Shown in pieces: positions 42,829-52,722 of a stretch of DNA of 64,000 nt (position 1 is its first letter; each line of letters starts with the position of its first letter). Position numbers and translations under genes: made by a program. This DNA is from Sphingobium chungbukense (GTDB lineage: Bacteria > Pseudomonadota > Alphaproteobacteria > Sphingomonadales > Sphingomonadaceae), in contig NZ_LBIC01000006.1 in assembly GCF_001005725.1 (NCBI RefSeq), positions 1 to 64,000 of the forward strand. Reading direction: 5' to 3'. The notes under the pieces were generated by a model. The model did not search any database. It saw nothing but the letters and a program-made list of their open reading frames with translations, and was not told the origin of the DNA.

Positions 42829-43959
42829 ATGCCCATGAAGTTGCGCGCATTGGAAACCCTGCCGCTTGCCATCGCATTGCTCACCGCGGGATGCCAGCAG
42901 TCGCAGCCGGCAAACGAGGCCCGACCGGCGAAGGAAACGAAACGCGACGCGTCCGAATATCTTTCGCAGCCGCTGGTGAAGGACATCTACACCGCCGACC
43001 CGTCCGCCCATGTTTGGAACGGGAAGATCTACGTTTATCCCAGCCATGACATTGACGGCCCGACGCCGGAGGACGATCTGGGCAGCCATTTCGAGATGCA
43101 CGACTATCGCACCCTGGCGATGGACAGGATCGGCGGCCCCGTGACCATCGGCCCGGTGGCGCTCGACGTCAAGGACGTGCCTTGGGCGGACAAGCAGATG
43201 TGGGCGCCCGACGCCGCCTACAGGAACGGCACCTATTATCTCTATTTCCCGGCCAAGGACAAGGCGGGCGCCTTCCGCATCGGCGTCGCCACGTCGAAGG
43301 ACCCGATGGGCCCGTTCAAGGCGCAGCCGCAGCCGATCAAGGGCAGCTATTCGATCGACCCCGCCGTCTTCACCGATGACGACGGGTCGAGCTATATGTA
43401 TTTCGGCGGCATCTGGGGCGGCCAGCTTCAGCGCAATATCGACGGCAAATATGATCCCGATGGATCGAAGACCGACCTGGGCCAGGACGACAAGCCCGCG
43501 CTGGCGCCGCGCGTGGCGAAGCTGACCGGCGACATGCTGGAATTCACCGAAACGCCGCGGGCGGTCCAGATCCTCGATGAAAAGGGCAAGCCTTTGCTGG
43601 GCGGCGATCACGACCGCCGCTTCTTCGAGGCATCGTGGATGCACAAATATAAGGGCAAATATTATTTCAGCTATTCGACCGGCGACACCCATTATCTCGC
43701 CTATGCCGTCGGTGATTCTCCCTATGGGCCCTTCACCTATAAAGGCCGCATCCTGGAGCCGGTGGAAGGCTGGACCACGCATCATTCGATCGTCGAGTGG
43801 AACGGGAAATGGTGGCTCTTCTATGCCGACAGCCAATTGTCGGGCCAGACCCGCCTGCGCAACGTCAAGGTGACCGAGCTTCATTATAATCCAGACGGCA
43901 CGATCCGCACCATCAATCCCTTCGTCGCCAAGGGCGCGAAGGACGGCGCCGCCCATTGA
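42829..43959 (+). CDS. Glycoside hydrolase family 43 lipoprotein
   Basis: This is a 376-residue enzyme. The lipobox LLTAGC at about residue 20-25 predicts a lipid anchor. A single five-bladed propeller follows: IYTADPSAHVWNGKIYVYPSHD (base Asp), SYSIDPAVFTDDDGSSYMYFGG (modulator Asp) and DRRFFEASWMHKYKGKYYFSYS (acid Glu). No C-terminal sandwich is present. This short form is typical of arabinofuranosidase or xylosidase subfamilies acting on short oligosaccharides. It is the third GH43 of the locus and the only one anchored to a membrane. A hairpin separates it from the GH3 gene. Confidence 0.9.
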   Translation: MPMKLRALETLPLAIALLTAGCQQSQPANEARPAKETKRDASEYLSQPLVKDIYTADPSAHVWNGKIYVYPSHDIDGPTPEDDLGSHFEMHDYRTLAMDRIGGPVTIGPVALDVKDVPWADKQMWAPDAAYRNGTYYLYFPAKDKAGAFRIGVATSKDPMGPFKAQPQPIKGSYSIDPAVFTDDDGSSYMYFGGIWGGQLQRNIDGKYDPDGSKTDLGQDDKPALAPRVAKLTGDMLEFTETPRAVQILDEKGKPLLGGDHDRRFFEASWMHKYKGKYYFSYSTGDTHYLAYAVGDSPYGPFTYKGRILEPVEGWTTHHSIVEWNGKWWLFYADSQLSGQTRLRNVKVTELHYNPDGTIRTINPFVAKGAKDGAAH

Positions 43960-43966
43960 GCGCGCC

Positions 43967-43997
43967 GGGCGCGGGGGAAGTGCCATCCCCCGCGCCC
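43967..43997 (+). terminator. GC-rich hairpin between GH43 and GH3 genes
   Basis: GGGCGCGGGGGA and TCCCCCGCGCCC form a perfect 12-bp stem with a 7-nt loop, beginning 7 bp past the GH43 stop. No T-run follows. It may be a partial terminator or an mRNA stability element. Confidence 0.5.
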
Positions 43998-44058
43998 TAC
44001 CAACCCAGCATAAGAGAATAGGCGACGCCGAAACCGGCGTGCCGTTGGGGAGACAGAC

Positions 44059-46683
44059 ATGAAAACCGCTTCCGCCCTGCGCATGGCCGGCGCGATATTG
44101 TGCCTCACGACATCCGCGATCGCCCATGCGCAGGCCATGGATGTGTGGACGGAGGCGAACGGCAAGGCACGCGCCATCGTCGACAGGCTGACGCTGGACG
44201 AAAAGGTCGCGCAACTTTTGAACGTCGCGCCCGCCATTCCGCGCCTCGACATCCCGGCCTATAATTGGTGGACAGAATCCCTGCACGGCGCGATCGGCGC
44301 GGTCCCCACCACCAATTTCCCCGAACCCATCGGCCTTGCCGCCACCTTCGACGCGCCGCTGATCGAACGGGTCGCCGCCACCATCAGCACCGAAGTCCGC
44401 GCATTGCACAGCCTGGGGCGGCAGACCGGACATATCGGCCGGATCGGCACCGGCCTCGACACCTGGTCGCCCAATATCAACATCTTCCGCGATCCGCGCT
44501 GGGGCCGAGGACAGGAAACCTATGGCGAAGACCCTTATCTGACCGCACGGATCGGCGTCGCCTTCATCCGGGGCATGCAGGGGGACAATCCCGACCTGCC
44601 CCACGTGGTCGCCACGCCGAAGCATTTCGCGGTCCATAGCGGTCCGGAACCCAGCCGCCATACGGACAATATCTTCGCCACCCCGCACGATCTGGAGGAT
44701 AGCTATCTCCCCGCCTTCCGCGCCGCCATAGTGGAGGGCAAGGCCGGATCGATCATGTGCGCCTATAACCGGGTCGACGGACAACCGGCGTGCGGCAGTC
44801 ATATGCTGCTCCAGGATTATCTGCGCGGCGCCTGGGGCTTCAAGGGCTATGTCGTGTCCGATTGCGATGCCGTCGTCGATATTTACGACCATCATAAATA
44901 TGCGCCCGACGCCGCGACCGGGGTCGCGGTGGCATTGCGCTATGGCGTCGACAACGAATGCAACAATGCGACGCTGGGTGGTCGTACCGATCTTGGCGAC
45001 AGGTACAAGGATTCGCTGGCGCGCGGTCATATCAGCATGAATGACATCGACACGGCGCTCGTCCGGCTCTTTTCCGCGCGATACCGCAATGGCGACCTGG
45101 CAGGCCTGTCCTCCCGCAAACCCAATGCGACGCCGCCCGACGCGATCGGTACGCCCGATCATCAGGCCCTGGCTCTGACTACGGCGGAAAAGAGCCTTGT
45201 CCTGCTCAAGAATGACGGCATCCTGCCGCTGAAGCCAGGCACGAAGATCGCCCTCGCCGGTCCGTTGGCGGATGCGACCCGCGTGCTGCGCGGCAATTAT
45301 TCCTCCGCCAAGAGCGCGCCGCCCATTTCGGTCGCTGACGGCCTGAAGCAGGTGATGGGCGGGGGCGCCGTGACCGTCATCCCCTTCACCCCGTCGATCA
45401 CCGACGGCGATCTCGTCCCCGGCACCGCGCTGCTGACGCCGGACGGGAAGCCCGGCATCAAGGCCGAATATTTCAACGTAGCGGGCAAGGACCGCTTCGC
45501 CACCAGGCCGGTGCTGACCCGCACTGAAACCAGCATCGTCTCACGCGCGGCCGAATTCAGACAGGTATCGGATCGCCATCAGGTCCGCTGGAGCGGCTAT
45601 CTGGTCGCACCGGAAACCGGCCTCTATCGCCTGGCCCTGACCGGGGTGACGGGCGATGTCTCGATCAACGGCAGACCGATCGTCTCCGCCAGTGAATATT
45701 CGCGCTGGGCCGAACCGCTCAAGCTGGTCGACGTCCGCATGACGAAGGGCGAACGCTTCGCCATCCGCCTCCAGGGCGAAAGCGGCGTCGCCGCTAGCCC
45801 GGCGATCTTCTGGAAACGTGTCACCGACGATCTGGACCGCGATCTGGCGGCGGGGACGAAGGACGCCGATGTCGTCGTGGCGGTAGTCGGCCTGACCTCC
45901 GACCTGGAGGGCGAGGAAATGCCCGTCAAGGTCGAGGGCTTCGATGGCGGCGACAAGACCACGCTGGACCTGCCCGCTGACCAGCGCGCCTTTCTGGAAA
46001 AGGCCAGGGCGCTCGGCAAGCCGCTGGTCGTCGTCGCCATAAACGGCAGCGCCATCGACCTGTCCTGGGCGAAGGACAATGCCGCCGCCATCGTCGAGGC
46101 CTGGTATCCCGGCCAGTCCGGCGGGCTTGCCGTCGGCAACGTCCTGTCGGGCAAGGCCGATCCGGGCGGGCGCCTGCCCGTCACCTTCTACCGGAGCGTG
46201 AACGACCTGCCGCCCTTCACCGACTATGGGATGGAAGGGCGCACCTATCGCTATTTCAAGGGCAAGCCGGTCTATCCCTTCGGCCATGGCCTCAGCTACA
46301 CCAGCTTCCGCTATGCGCCGCTGGCGGTCGAGCCGGTGAACGGCTCGGTCGAAAACGGACTGCGGGTTCGCACCGCCGTCACGAACACGGGCGCGCGGGC
46401 GGGCGATGACATCGCGCAACTCTACATCACGCCACCGCGCTTCGAGAGCGCGCCGCGTATCGCCCTGCGCGGCTTCCAGCGGATAACGCTGAAGCCCGGA
46501 GAGACGAGGAATGTCGAGTTCACACTCAGTCCGCGCGACCTCAGCTTCGTCACCATGGCGGGTGAGCGGGGACTGATACCGGGCGACTATAGCCTGAGCG
46601 TCGGCAGCGGCCAGCCGGACGATGCCGTGCAGAGCCAGCAGGCCCGCTACAGCGTCGTCCGGATGGTCTCCCTCCCCAAATAA
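44059..46683 (+). CDS. Glycoside hydrolase family 3 with PA14 insert (beta-xylosidase type)
   Basis: The 874-residue enzyme has a signal peptide (MKTASALRMAGAILCLTTSAIAHA). The TIM barrel reads KVAQLLNVAPAIPRL, GRGQETYGEDPYLTARIGVAFIRGMQG and KHFAVHSGPE. The nucleophile Asp is in YVVSDCDAVVDI at about residue 278. The C-terminal domains contain a PA14 module (about residues 465-590, GKPGIKAEYFNVAG onward) and end with a fibronectin III-like domain. The order fits beta-xylosidases of the XynB/BxlB kind that release xylose from oligosaccharide ends. It has its own ribosome-binding site (GGGGAGA). Confidence 0.92.
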   Translation: MKTASALRMAGAILCLTTSAIAHAQAMDVWTEANGKARAIVDRLTLDEKVAQLLNVAPAIPRLDIPAYNWWTESLHGAIGAVPTTNFPEPIGLAATFDAPLIERVAATISTEVRALHSLGRQTGHIGRIGTGLDTWSPNINIFRDPRWGRGQETYGEDPYLTARIGVAFIRGMQGDNPDLPHVVATPKHFAVHSGPEPSRHTDNIFATPHDLEDSYLPAFRAAIVEGKAGSIMCAYNRVDGQPACGSHMLLQDYLRGAWGFKGYVVSDCDAVVDIYDHHKYAPDAATGVAVALRYGVDNECNNATLGGRTDLGDRYKDSLARGHISMNDIDTALVRLFSARYRNGDLAGLSSRKPNATPPDAIGTPDHQALALTTAEKSLVLLKNDGILPLKPGTKIALAGPLADATRVLRGNYSSAKSAPPISVADGLKQVMGGGAVTVIPFTPSITDGDLVPGTALLTPDGKPGIKAEYFNVAGKDRFATRPVLTRTETSIVSRAAEFRQVSDRHQVRWSGYLVAPETGLYRLALTGVTGDVSINGRPIVSASEYSRWAEPLKLVDVRMTKGERFAIRLQGESGVAASPAIFWKRVTDDLDRDLAAGTKDADVVVAVVGLTSDLEGEEMPVKVEGFDGGDKTTLDLPADQRAFLEKARALGKPLVVVAINGSAIDLSWAKDNAAAIVEAWYPGQSGGLAVGNVLSGKADPGGRLPVTFYRSVNDLPPFTDYGMEGRTYRYFKGKPVYPFGHGLSYTSFRYAPLAVEPVNGSVENGLRVRTAVTNTGARAGDDIAQLYITPPRFESAPRIALRGFQRITLKPGETRNVEFTLSPRDLSFVTMAGERGLIPGDYSLSVGSGQPDDAVQSQQARYSVVRMVSLPK

Positions 46684-46723
46684 ATTTCGCCCATTCTCCC
46701 GCCATTTTCCGAAGAGGACGGAC

Positions 46724-48292
46724 ATGATCAAGACCCTGCGCCGCACGACCGCCGCGCTGCTTCTATGCGCCAGCGCATGGGCGGCGACCACGGCCAACGC
46801 CGATACCGATGGCCGGCCGACCGCCGTCACCATCCATGCCGACAGGCCCGGCCCGGTCTATGACCGCCGTATCTTCACGCAATTTGCCGAGCATCTGGGC
46901 CATGGCATCTATGGCGGCCTGTGGGTCGGCAATGACCGGTCGATCCCCAACACCAACGGCTTCCGCAATGACGTCGTGGCGGCGCTGCGCAATCTGTCCG
47001 TGCCGGTCATCCGCTGGCCCGGCGGATGTTTCGCCGACGAATATCATTGGCGCGAGGGGATCGGGCCAAAGGCCCGGCGCCCCGTCAAGGTCAACACCAA
47101 CTGGGGCGGCGTGACCGAGCCCAATAGCGTGGGCACCCACGAATATTTCGAACTGCTGCGGCAGGTGGGTGCCGAAGCCTATATCTCCGGCAATGTCGGT
47201 AACGGCACACCGCAGGAAATGGCGGAGTGGGTGGAATATATCACCGCGCCCGCGGGCAGCCTGGCCGATGAGCGCGCGAAGAACGGGCACAAGCAACCCT
47301 GGGCGCTCCCAGCCTTCGGCATCGGCAACGAGTTGTGGGGATGCGGCGGCAATATGCGGCCCGAATATGCCGCCGACGTCACCAAGCGTTACGCCACCTT
47401 CATCAAGGTCCCCGCCGGCACCAAGACGGTGAAGATCGCGTCGGGCGCGAACGGAGACGATTATAACTGGACCGAGGTGATGATGCGCGAAGCGGGCAAG
47501 CATCTCGATGCGCTGTCGCTCCATTATTACACCCTGCCCCAGGGCGGATGGCCTCCCAAGGCCGATCCGGTCGATTTCGACGAGACCGGCTGGGCGGACA
47601 CGCTGGCGGCGACGTGGCGGATGGACGATCTGATTGCCGGTCACAGCAAGGTGATGGACAAATATGATCCGGCCAAGCGCGTGTTCCTCGCCGTCGACGA
47701 ATGGGGCACCTGGTACGCGCCCGACCCCGGCACCAATCCCGGCTTCCTGCGTCAGCAGAATACGCTGCGCGATGCGATGGTGGCTTCGGTCAATCTCGAC
47801 ATTTTCGCCAAACATGCCGACCGCGTCCGCATGACCGCCATCGCGCAGATGGTGAACGTGCTCCAGGCGATGATCCTGACCGAAGGCAGGAAGATGGTGC
47901 TGACCCCCACCTACCATGTCTTCGAGATGTACAAGCCCTGGCAGGACGCGACGGTGCTGCCGATCGACATCGACACGCCCTGGTACAACAAGGACAGATT
48001 CGTGATGCCCGCCGTCAGCGGATCGGCGGTCCGGGCGAAGGACGGCAAGGTCCATGTCGGCCTGTCGAACCTAGACCCGAACCAGAGCAACATGGTCACG
48101 GTGAAGCTGGATGGGTTGAACGCGGCGAACGTGTCGGGCCGCATCCTGACGGCCTCGGCGATCAATGCGCACAACTCATTCGACGCGCCGCAAGTGGTGA
48201 AACCCGCCGCCTTCACCGGCGCGCAGATTGCAAACGGCGTGTTGACCGTCGCCCTGCCGCCCAAATCGGTGGTGGTGCTCGAACTGCGATAA
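46724..48292 (+). CDS. Glycoside hydrolase family 51 alpha-L-arabinofuranosidase, exported
   Basis: The 522-residue product starts at the ATG at 46724, 40 bp after the GH3 stop. A signal peptide (RTTAALLLCASAWAATTANA) is present; many GH51 enzymes are cytoplasmic, so export is notable. Family marks are FAEHLGHGIYGGLWVG, IRWPGGCFADEYHWREGIG, the acid Glu in FGIGNELWGCGG (about residue 205) and the nucleophile Glu in FLAVDEWGTWY (about 325). It removes terminal arabinofuranose from arabinoxylan fragments. It works with the GH43 and GH3 enzymes around it. Confidence 0.93.
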   Translation: MIKTLRRTTAALLLCASAWAATTANADTDGRPTAVTIHADRPGPVYDRRIFTQFAEHLGHGIYGGLWVGNDRSIPNTNGFRNDVVAALRNLSVPVIRWPGGCFADEYHWREGIGPKARRPVKVNTNWGGVTEPNSVGTHEYFELLRQVGAEAYISGNVGNGTPQEMAEWVEYITAPAGSLADERAKNGHKQPWALPAFGIGNELWGCGGNMRPEYAADVTKRYATFIKVPAGTKTVKIASGANGDDYNWTEVMMREAGKHLDALSLHYYTLPQGGWPPKADPVDFDETGWADTLAATWRMDDLIAGHSKVMDKYDPAKRVFLAVDEWGTWYAPDPGTNPGFLRQQNTLRDAMVASVNLDIFAKHADRVRMTAIAQMVNVLQAMILTEGRKMVLTPTYHVFEMYKPWQDATVLPIDIDTPWYNKDRFVMPAVSGSAVRAKDGKVHVGLSNLDPNQSNMVTVKLDGLNAANVSGRILTASAINAHNSFDAPQVVKPAAFTGAQIANGVLTVALPPKSVVVLELR

Positions 48293-48317
48293 CGACCGAC
48301 AATAACCGGAGGATGAC

Positions 48318-49286
48318 ATGAAGGATCTGTCTGCACGCAAGAGAGTATGGCGTTTCCCGGCCGCGCATATGATCGCGCTCGGTCTCGCCACCTGCACCCT
48401 CTCCCTGTCCGCACAGGGATGGGCACAGGACGACAGGATGACTCCCATCGCCGTTCCGGCCCAGCCCGACGCGATCGAACTGGGCACCGGCGCACTCCCC
48501 GGCGCCACAGCGAAGGAATCCTGGCACACCCAATATGGCAGCCGGTTCGCACGGAACGTGACGGTTGCGACGCTGACGCCTTTCCTGCCCGATCCGGCCA
48601 AGGCGTCGGGCGCGGCGGTCGTCGTGGCGCCGGGCGGCGGTTTCCGCACCCTTTCCATGGACAATGAGGGCTATGACGTCGCACGGGCGCTGGCCGCGCG
48701 GGGTGTCGCCGCCTTCGTACTCAAATATCGGTTGCGCCAGACACCCGCCGACATGGCGGGCTTCGAGCGGTCCATGAAGGAAATGTTCTCCGGCGCCGCA
48801 CGCGCGCCCCTGCCCGCACCCGGTGCGGCGGCGAACGACCTTGCCCCGCAACTCGCCGATTCCACTGCCGCCTTCCGCCTGATCCGCACCCGTGCGGCGC
48901 AATGGCATGTCGACCCCGACCGGATCGGCATGATCGGCTTTTCCGCAGGCGCCATGTTGACCATGGCGACGACCCTGTCGACCAAGGAGGCGAAACCCGC
49001 CTTCATCGGAAATATCTATGGACCGCTGGGCAGCATGACGGTGCCGCAGGACGCGCCACCGATGTTCGCCGCGATCGCCGCCGACGATCCGCTGTTCGGC
49101 AATCGCGACTTCAAGCTGATCGACGACTGGCGCACGGCGCATCGGCCCGTGGAGTTCCACCTCTATGAGCAGGGTGGCCATGGTTTCGGCATGTATCCAA
49201 AGTCCACCACCAGCACCGGCTGGTTCGACGCCTTCGTGCGTTGGATCGACATGCACGGCATGCTTGGCCGCAAGCATCAACCGTGA
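48318..49286 (+). CDS. Alpha/beta-hydrolase, probable acetyl-xylan esterase
   Basis: The 322-residue exported protein has a signal segment (LGLATCTLSLSAQGWAQ). The fold marks are VVVAPGGGFRTLSMDNEGYDVARALAARG (oxyanion region GGG), the nucleophile Ser in IGMIGFSAGAM at about residue 215, Asp in AIAADDPLFG and His in EQGGHGFGMYP. It resembles BD-FAE/axe-like esterases that strip acetyl or feruloyl groups from xylan. It is the last gene of the enzyme operon, 25 bp after GH51. Released acetate would be handled by the next module. Confidence 0.83.
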   Translation: MKDLSARKRVWRFPAAHMIALGLATCTLSLSAQGWAQDDRMTPIAVPAQPDAIELGTGALPGATAKESWHTQYGSRFARNVTVATLTPFLPDPAKASGAAVVVAPGGGFRTLSMDNEGYDVARALAARGVAAFVLKYRLRQTPADMAGFERSMKEMFSGAARAPLPAPGAAANDLAPQLADSTAAFRLIRTRAAQWHVDPDRIGMIGFSAGAMLTMATTLSTKEAKPAFIGNIYGPLGSMTVPQDAPPMFAAIAADDPLFGNRDFKLIDDWRTAHRPVEFHLYEQGGHGFGMYPKSTTSTGWFDAFVRWIDMHGMLGRKHQP

Positions 49287-49392
49287 TGGGGGACAGGCCC
49301 TAACCCACAGCGGATAACATTCCTCCGTTGCTCGCCGGAACATCCTCCAACCATCCATTGTTCCGGCGGGTGGGAGCCAGTAGAGATGGGCC

Positions 49393-52300
49393 ATGAGTTT
49401 GCTCTCGGCAGCCCTTCTCGCGCTCGCGATCGTCCTGCTGCTGTTCGGAATCGCGACCGTCGTGGAAAGACGCGGTGGCCTGCCGCTCGGCCGCTATGAT
49501 CTGCGCCACGGCGCCTATGCGCTCGCGCTGGGAGTCTATTGTTCGAGCTGGACCTTCTACGGCGCGGTCGGAAGCGCGGTACGCGACGGATGGCACTATC
49601 TGCCCATCTATCTCGCGCCCATCTGCCTGCTGATCGTCGCCCCCCGCTTCCTGCGCCGGCTTGCCGAGGCGGTCGCGCAAGAGCAGGCAACGACCGTATC
49701 CGACTTCATCGCCGCGCGCTTCGGTCATGATGTGGTCGTGGCGCGCCTCGTCACGGTCATCGCCTTGCTGGGAACGGTCCCCTATGTCGCGTTGCAATTC
49801 CGATCCATCGGGGCAGCGATCTCGATCGTGACGGGCCGTCCCGTCGCGACCCTGGCCATGCTGACCGCCGCCTGGCTATTGTCCCTGTTCGCCATGCTGT
49901 TCGGCGCCCGGCGGTTCGAACTGGCCGGGCGCAGCGAAGGCTTGGTCTATGCGATCGGCATCGAATCGCTGCTCAAGATCATTGCCCTGACGACGGTCGC
50001 GGTCTTCGCCCTCGTCCTGCTGGGTCAGGCAGACGCCACAGGCCTCACGCGGGGCATCGCCATTCTCTCGGCCAATTTTCGGCCGGAACGGCTCTCGATC
50101 GAGGTCGGCATCATCTTTCTCATCTCGCTCATGGCGGTGGTTGTCCTGCCGAGACAATTCTACATGGGCCTGGTCGAGGCCCGCGAGCCGGGCGATCTCG
50201 TCGGTGCCCGCTGGGGACTGGCCGCCTATCTGGGCGCGATGGCGGTCATGGTGCTGCCGGTCGCGCTGGCGGGCGCAAGCCTGCTGCACAACGCACAGCC
50301 CGATCTCTACATGCTCCAACTGCCCGAAATGAAGGGACAGGGCATCATCCTTGCGCTCGCATTGCTGGGCGGGATCGCCGCGGCGGCATCGATGGTCGTC
50401 GTCGATTCGACCGCGCTTGCGACCATGGTTTCGAACGACCTCCTCTTTCCCACGTTGCTGGCGCGAGAGAATGGCGCGGAGGCCGGCGCAGGAACGCTCG
50501 GCCGCCGGATGCTTCTGGTGCGCCGCTTCTCGATCGTCGCCATCATCGCGGCGGCGCTCGCCTGGGCGCTGCTCGTTTCGGCCGAACAGTCGCTCGCCTC
50601 GATCGGGCTCGTCGCCTTCGCGGCCATGGCGCAGTTCACGCCGCACCTGGTCCTCGCCACTTATGCGCCTGGGCGCGATGCCCTCGCGGCGCGGGCCAGC
50701 CTTGCCGTAGGGCTCATCATCTGGTTCTACACCCTCGCCCTGCCGCCCATCCTGCCTTCCGCCGGGCTGGCCGCGCTCGCGGGAAGCGCGCTCGACCCCC
50801 TGCGCCTGTTCGGCATCGGAGCCGCCTCTCCACTGGTCCATGGCGTGGCATGGAGCCTCGGCGCCAACCTTCTCGTCTTCGCGCTTGTCGCGGCACGCAA
50901 GGTGAAGGCGCCTGTCCTTCCGCGCCTCGGCAGCCAGCGTCCGATCACCGACCTTGCCGAACTCGCGCAGCTTGCCGCCAGCTTCATCGGTGAAGAGGAG
51001 GCGGCCCGGGAATTTCCGGCAGCGGCGCGCGGCACGCCGATCGACAGGCGTTCGGCGCAACGTGCACGCACGCTGATCGCCCGCGTAGTCGGCGCCTCAT
51101 CGGCGCGCGCGCTCGTGACCTCGGCATTGGCGGGCGGGCAGATCAGCCTGTCCGACGTCACCCGGCTGCTCGGGGAACGCGGGCAATCGCTTCGCTTTTC
51201 GCGCGAGTTGCTGGCCGCGACCTTCGAGCATATCGATGCCGGCATCAGCGTCGTCGATGCCGACATGAACCTGATCGCCTGGAACAGCCAATATCTCGAC
51301 CTGTTCGACTTTCCACCGGGCTTTCTTCGGGTGGGCGTGCCGATCGCGGAACTGATCCGCTATAATGGGAGACTGGGCGATTTCGGGACCGAGGATATCG
51401 AATTCCACGTCAGGAAGCGCTTGCGCCATATGCGCCGGGGGCTGCCGCACAGTTTCGAACGGCGGCGCAAGGACGGCCGCGTCATCAAGACGATTGGCGG
51501 CCCGATGCCGGGCGGCGGCTATGTGACCAGCTTCATCGACATTACCGAGGACGCGCGCATTCGCGATGAACTGGGCCGGACGCTGGCGGAACTGGAAACG
51601 CGCGTCGCGGACCGCACGCGGGAGCTTAGCGACACCAATTCGCGGCTCGCCGAAGCGACGCGGGACAAGACCCGTTTCCTTGCCGCCGCTAGCCACGATC
51701 TGCTCCAGCCGCTTCACGCCGCACGCCTGTTCACGGCCGCCCTGCAACGCGAGGTTGACGGAACGCCGCATATGCTGGCCAATCGCATCGAGGGTGCGAT
51801 CATCGCGGCGGAGGCCCTGCTTCGCGCGCTTCTCGACATCAGCAAACTGGACGCTGGCGGGGTCGAACCCAAGCCTGAGCCGATCGATCTTCGCCCTTTT
51901 CTCACCAGCCTCGCGGACGGGTTCGCTCCCATGGCGAAGGAAAAGGGACTACGCCTGCGGACCGGCCCGTTGAGCGGTCATCTCGATACGGATCCCGGCC
52001 TGCTGCGATCGGTATTGCAGAATTTCGTGTCCAACGCCCTGCGCTACACGCAGCATGGCGGGGTCTTGATCGGCGTCAGACGCAAAGGCGGCATGGTCAG
52101 GATCGACATCGTCGACACCGGCATCGGCATAGCCGCCGACCAGATCGAAGCGATCTTCGGCGAGTTCACCCGCCTCGGCGCGCTGGATGTCGATGGATTG
52201 GGCCTTGGCCTGGCCCTCTCCCGCCGGATCGTCCGACTGATCGGCGGCAGCATCGAAGTGCATTCCGTTCCCGGAAAGGGCAGCCGGTTCAGCCTGCTCA

Positions 52301-52722
52301 TGCCGGCCGGCACGGGGCAGGCCGCGCCGGAATCCGCGCCCATCCTGGAGGTCCCCATACCGAAGGAAAGAAATCTGGCCGTGCTTGTGGTCGATGACGA
52401 TCCGATGATCGTGGCGGCGACGCAGGCGCTGCTTTCCAGTCTCGGCCACCGGACCATGACTGCCGGAGATGGCGAGACCGCCCGACATTTGGCGCACGAA
52501 GCAGACGCCGCTTTGGTGGACTTCCAGCTTGGCGCGGACGAAGATGGCCTTGCCCTCATCGCGGCGTTACGCCGCGAACATCCGGGATTGCCCGCGGCGC
52601 TTGTCACGGCGGAGGATGAGGCGAACCTTGCCCCGCGGGCCGCCATGCTCGACATCGCCTTCATCGCCAAGCCCGCCGCGCCCGAAGCCATTTCGGCCTT
52701 CCTCGCCCGCGTCAGTGGTTGA
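49393..52722 (+). CDS. crbS: CrbS-like sodium-symporter / hybrid histidine kinase
   Basis: The 1109-residue membrane sensor kinase has an N-terminal half (about residues 1-480) that is a sodium:solute symporter-like domain with about 12-13 helices (YDLRHGAYALALGVYCSSWTFYG). A linker, a PAS domain (about 605-730, EHIDAGISVVDADMNLIAWN), HisKA with FLAAASHDLLQPLHAARLF (His near 768), HATPase (VLQNFVSNALRYT, DTGIGIA, GLGLGLALSRR) and a receiver (LVVDDDPMIVA, Asp in ALVDFQLG near 1042) follow. This order is that of CrbS/CbrA kinases. The adjacent NarL-type regulator and acetyl-CoA synthetase make CrbS the better name. Its end overlaps the convergent regulator gene by 11 bp. Confidence 0.85.
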   Translation: MSLLSAALLALAIVLLLFGIATVVERRGGLPLGRYDLRHGAYALALGVYCSSWTFYGAVGSAVRDGWHYLPIYLAPICLLIVAPRFLRRLAEAVAQEQATTVSDFIAARFGHDVVVARLVTVIALLGTVPYVALQFRSIGAAISIVTGRPVATLAMLTAAWLLSLFAMLFGARRFELAGRSEGLVYAIGIESLLKIIALTTVAVFALVLLGQADATGLTRGIAILSANFRPERLSIEVGIIFLISLMAVVVLPRQFYMGLVEAREPGDLVGARWGLAAYLGAMAVMVLPVALAGASLLHNAQPDLYMLQLPEMKGQGIILALALLGGIAAAASMVVVDSTALATMVSNDLLFPTLLARENGAEAGAGTLGRRMLLVRRFSIVAIIAAALAWALLVSAEQSLASIGLVAFAAMAQFTPHLVLATYAPGRDALAARASLAVGLIIWFYTLALPPILPSAGLAALAGSALDPLRLFGIGAASPLVHGVAWSLGANLLVFALVAARKVKAPVLPRLGSQRPITDLAELAQLAASFIGEEEAAREFPAAARGTPIDRRSAQRARTLIARVVGASSARALVTSALAGGQISLSDVTRLLGERGQSLRFSRELLAATFEHIDAGISVVDADMNLIAWNSQYLDLFDFPPGFLRVGVPIAELIRYNGRLGDFGTEDIEFHVRKRLRHMRRGLPHSFERRRKDGRVIKTIGGPMPGGGYVTSFIDITEDARIRDELGRTLAELETRVADRTRELSDTNSRLAEATRDKTRFLAAASHDLLQPLHAARLFTAALQREVDGTPHMLANRIEGAIIAAEALLRALLDISKLDAGGVEPKPEPIDLRPFLTSLADGFAPMAKEKGLRLRTGPLSGHLDTDPGLLRSVLQNFVSNALRYTQHGGVLIGVRRKGGMVRIDIVDTGIGIAADQIEAIFGEFTRLGALDVDGLGLGLALSRRIVRLIGGSIEVHSVPGKGSRFSLLMPAGTGQAAPESAPILEVPIPKERNLAVLVVDDDPMIVAATQALLSSLGHRTMTAGDGETARHLAHEADAALVDFQLGADEDGLALIAALRREHPGLPAALVTAEDEANLAPRAAMLDIAFIAKPAAPEAISAFLARVSG

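Noticed and set aside
42796-45162. A 788-codon open frame on the minus strand across the GH43 and GH3 genes
   Set aside because: It spans two well-supported genes on the other strand and has shadow-type composition.
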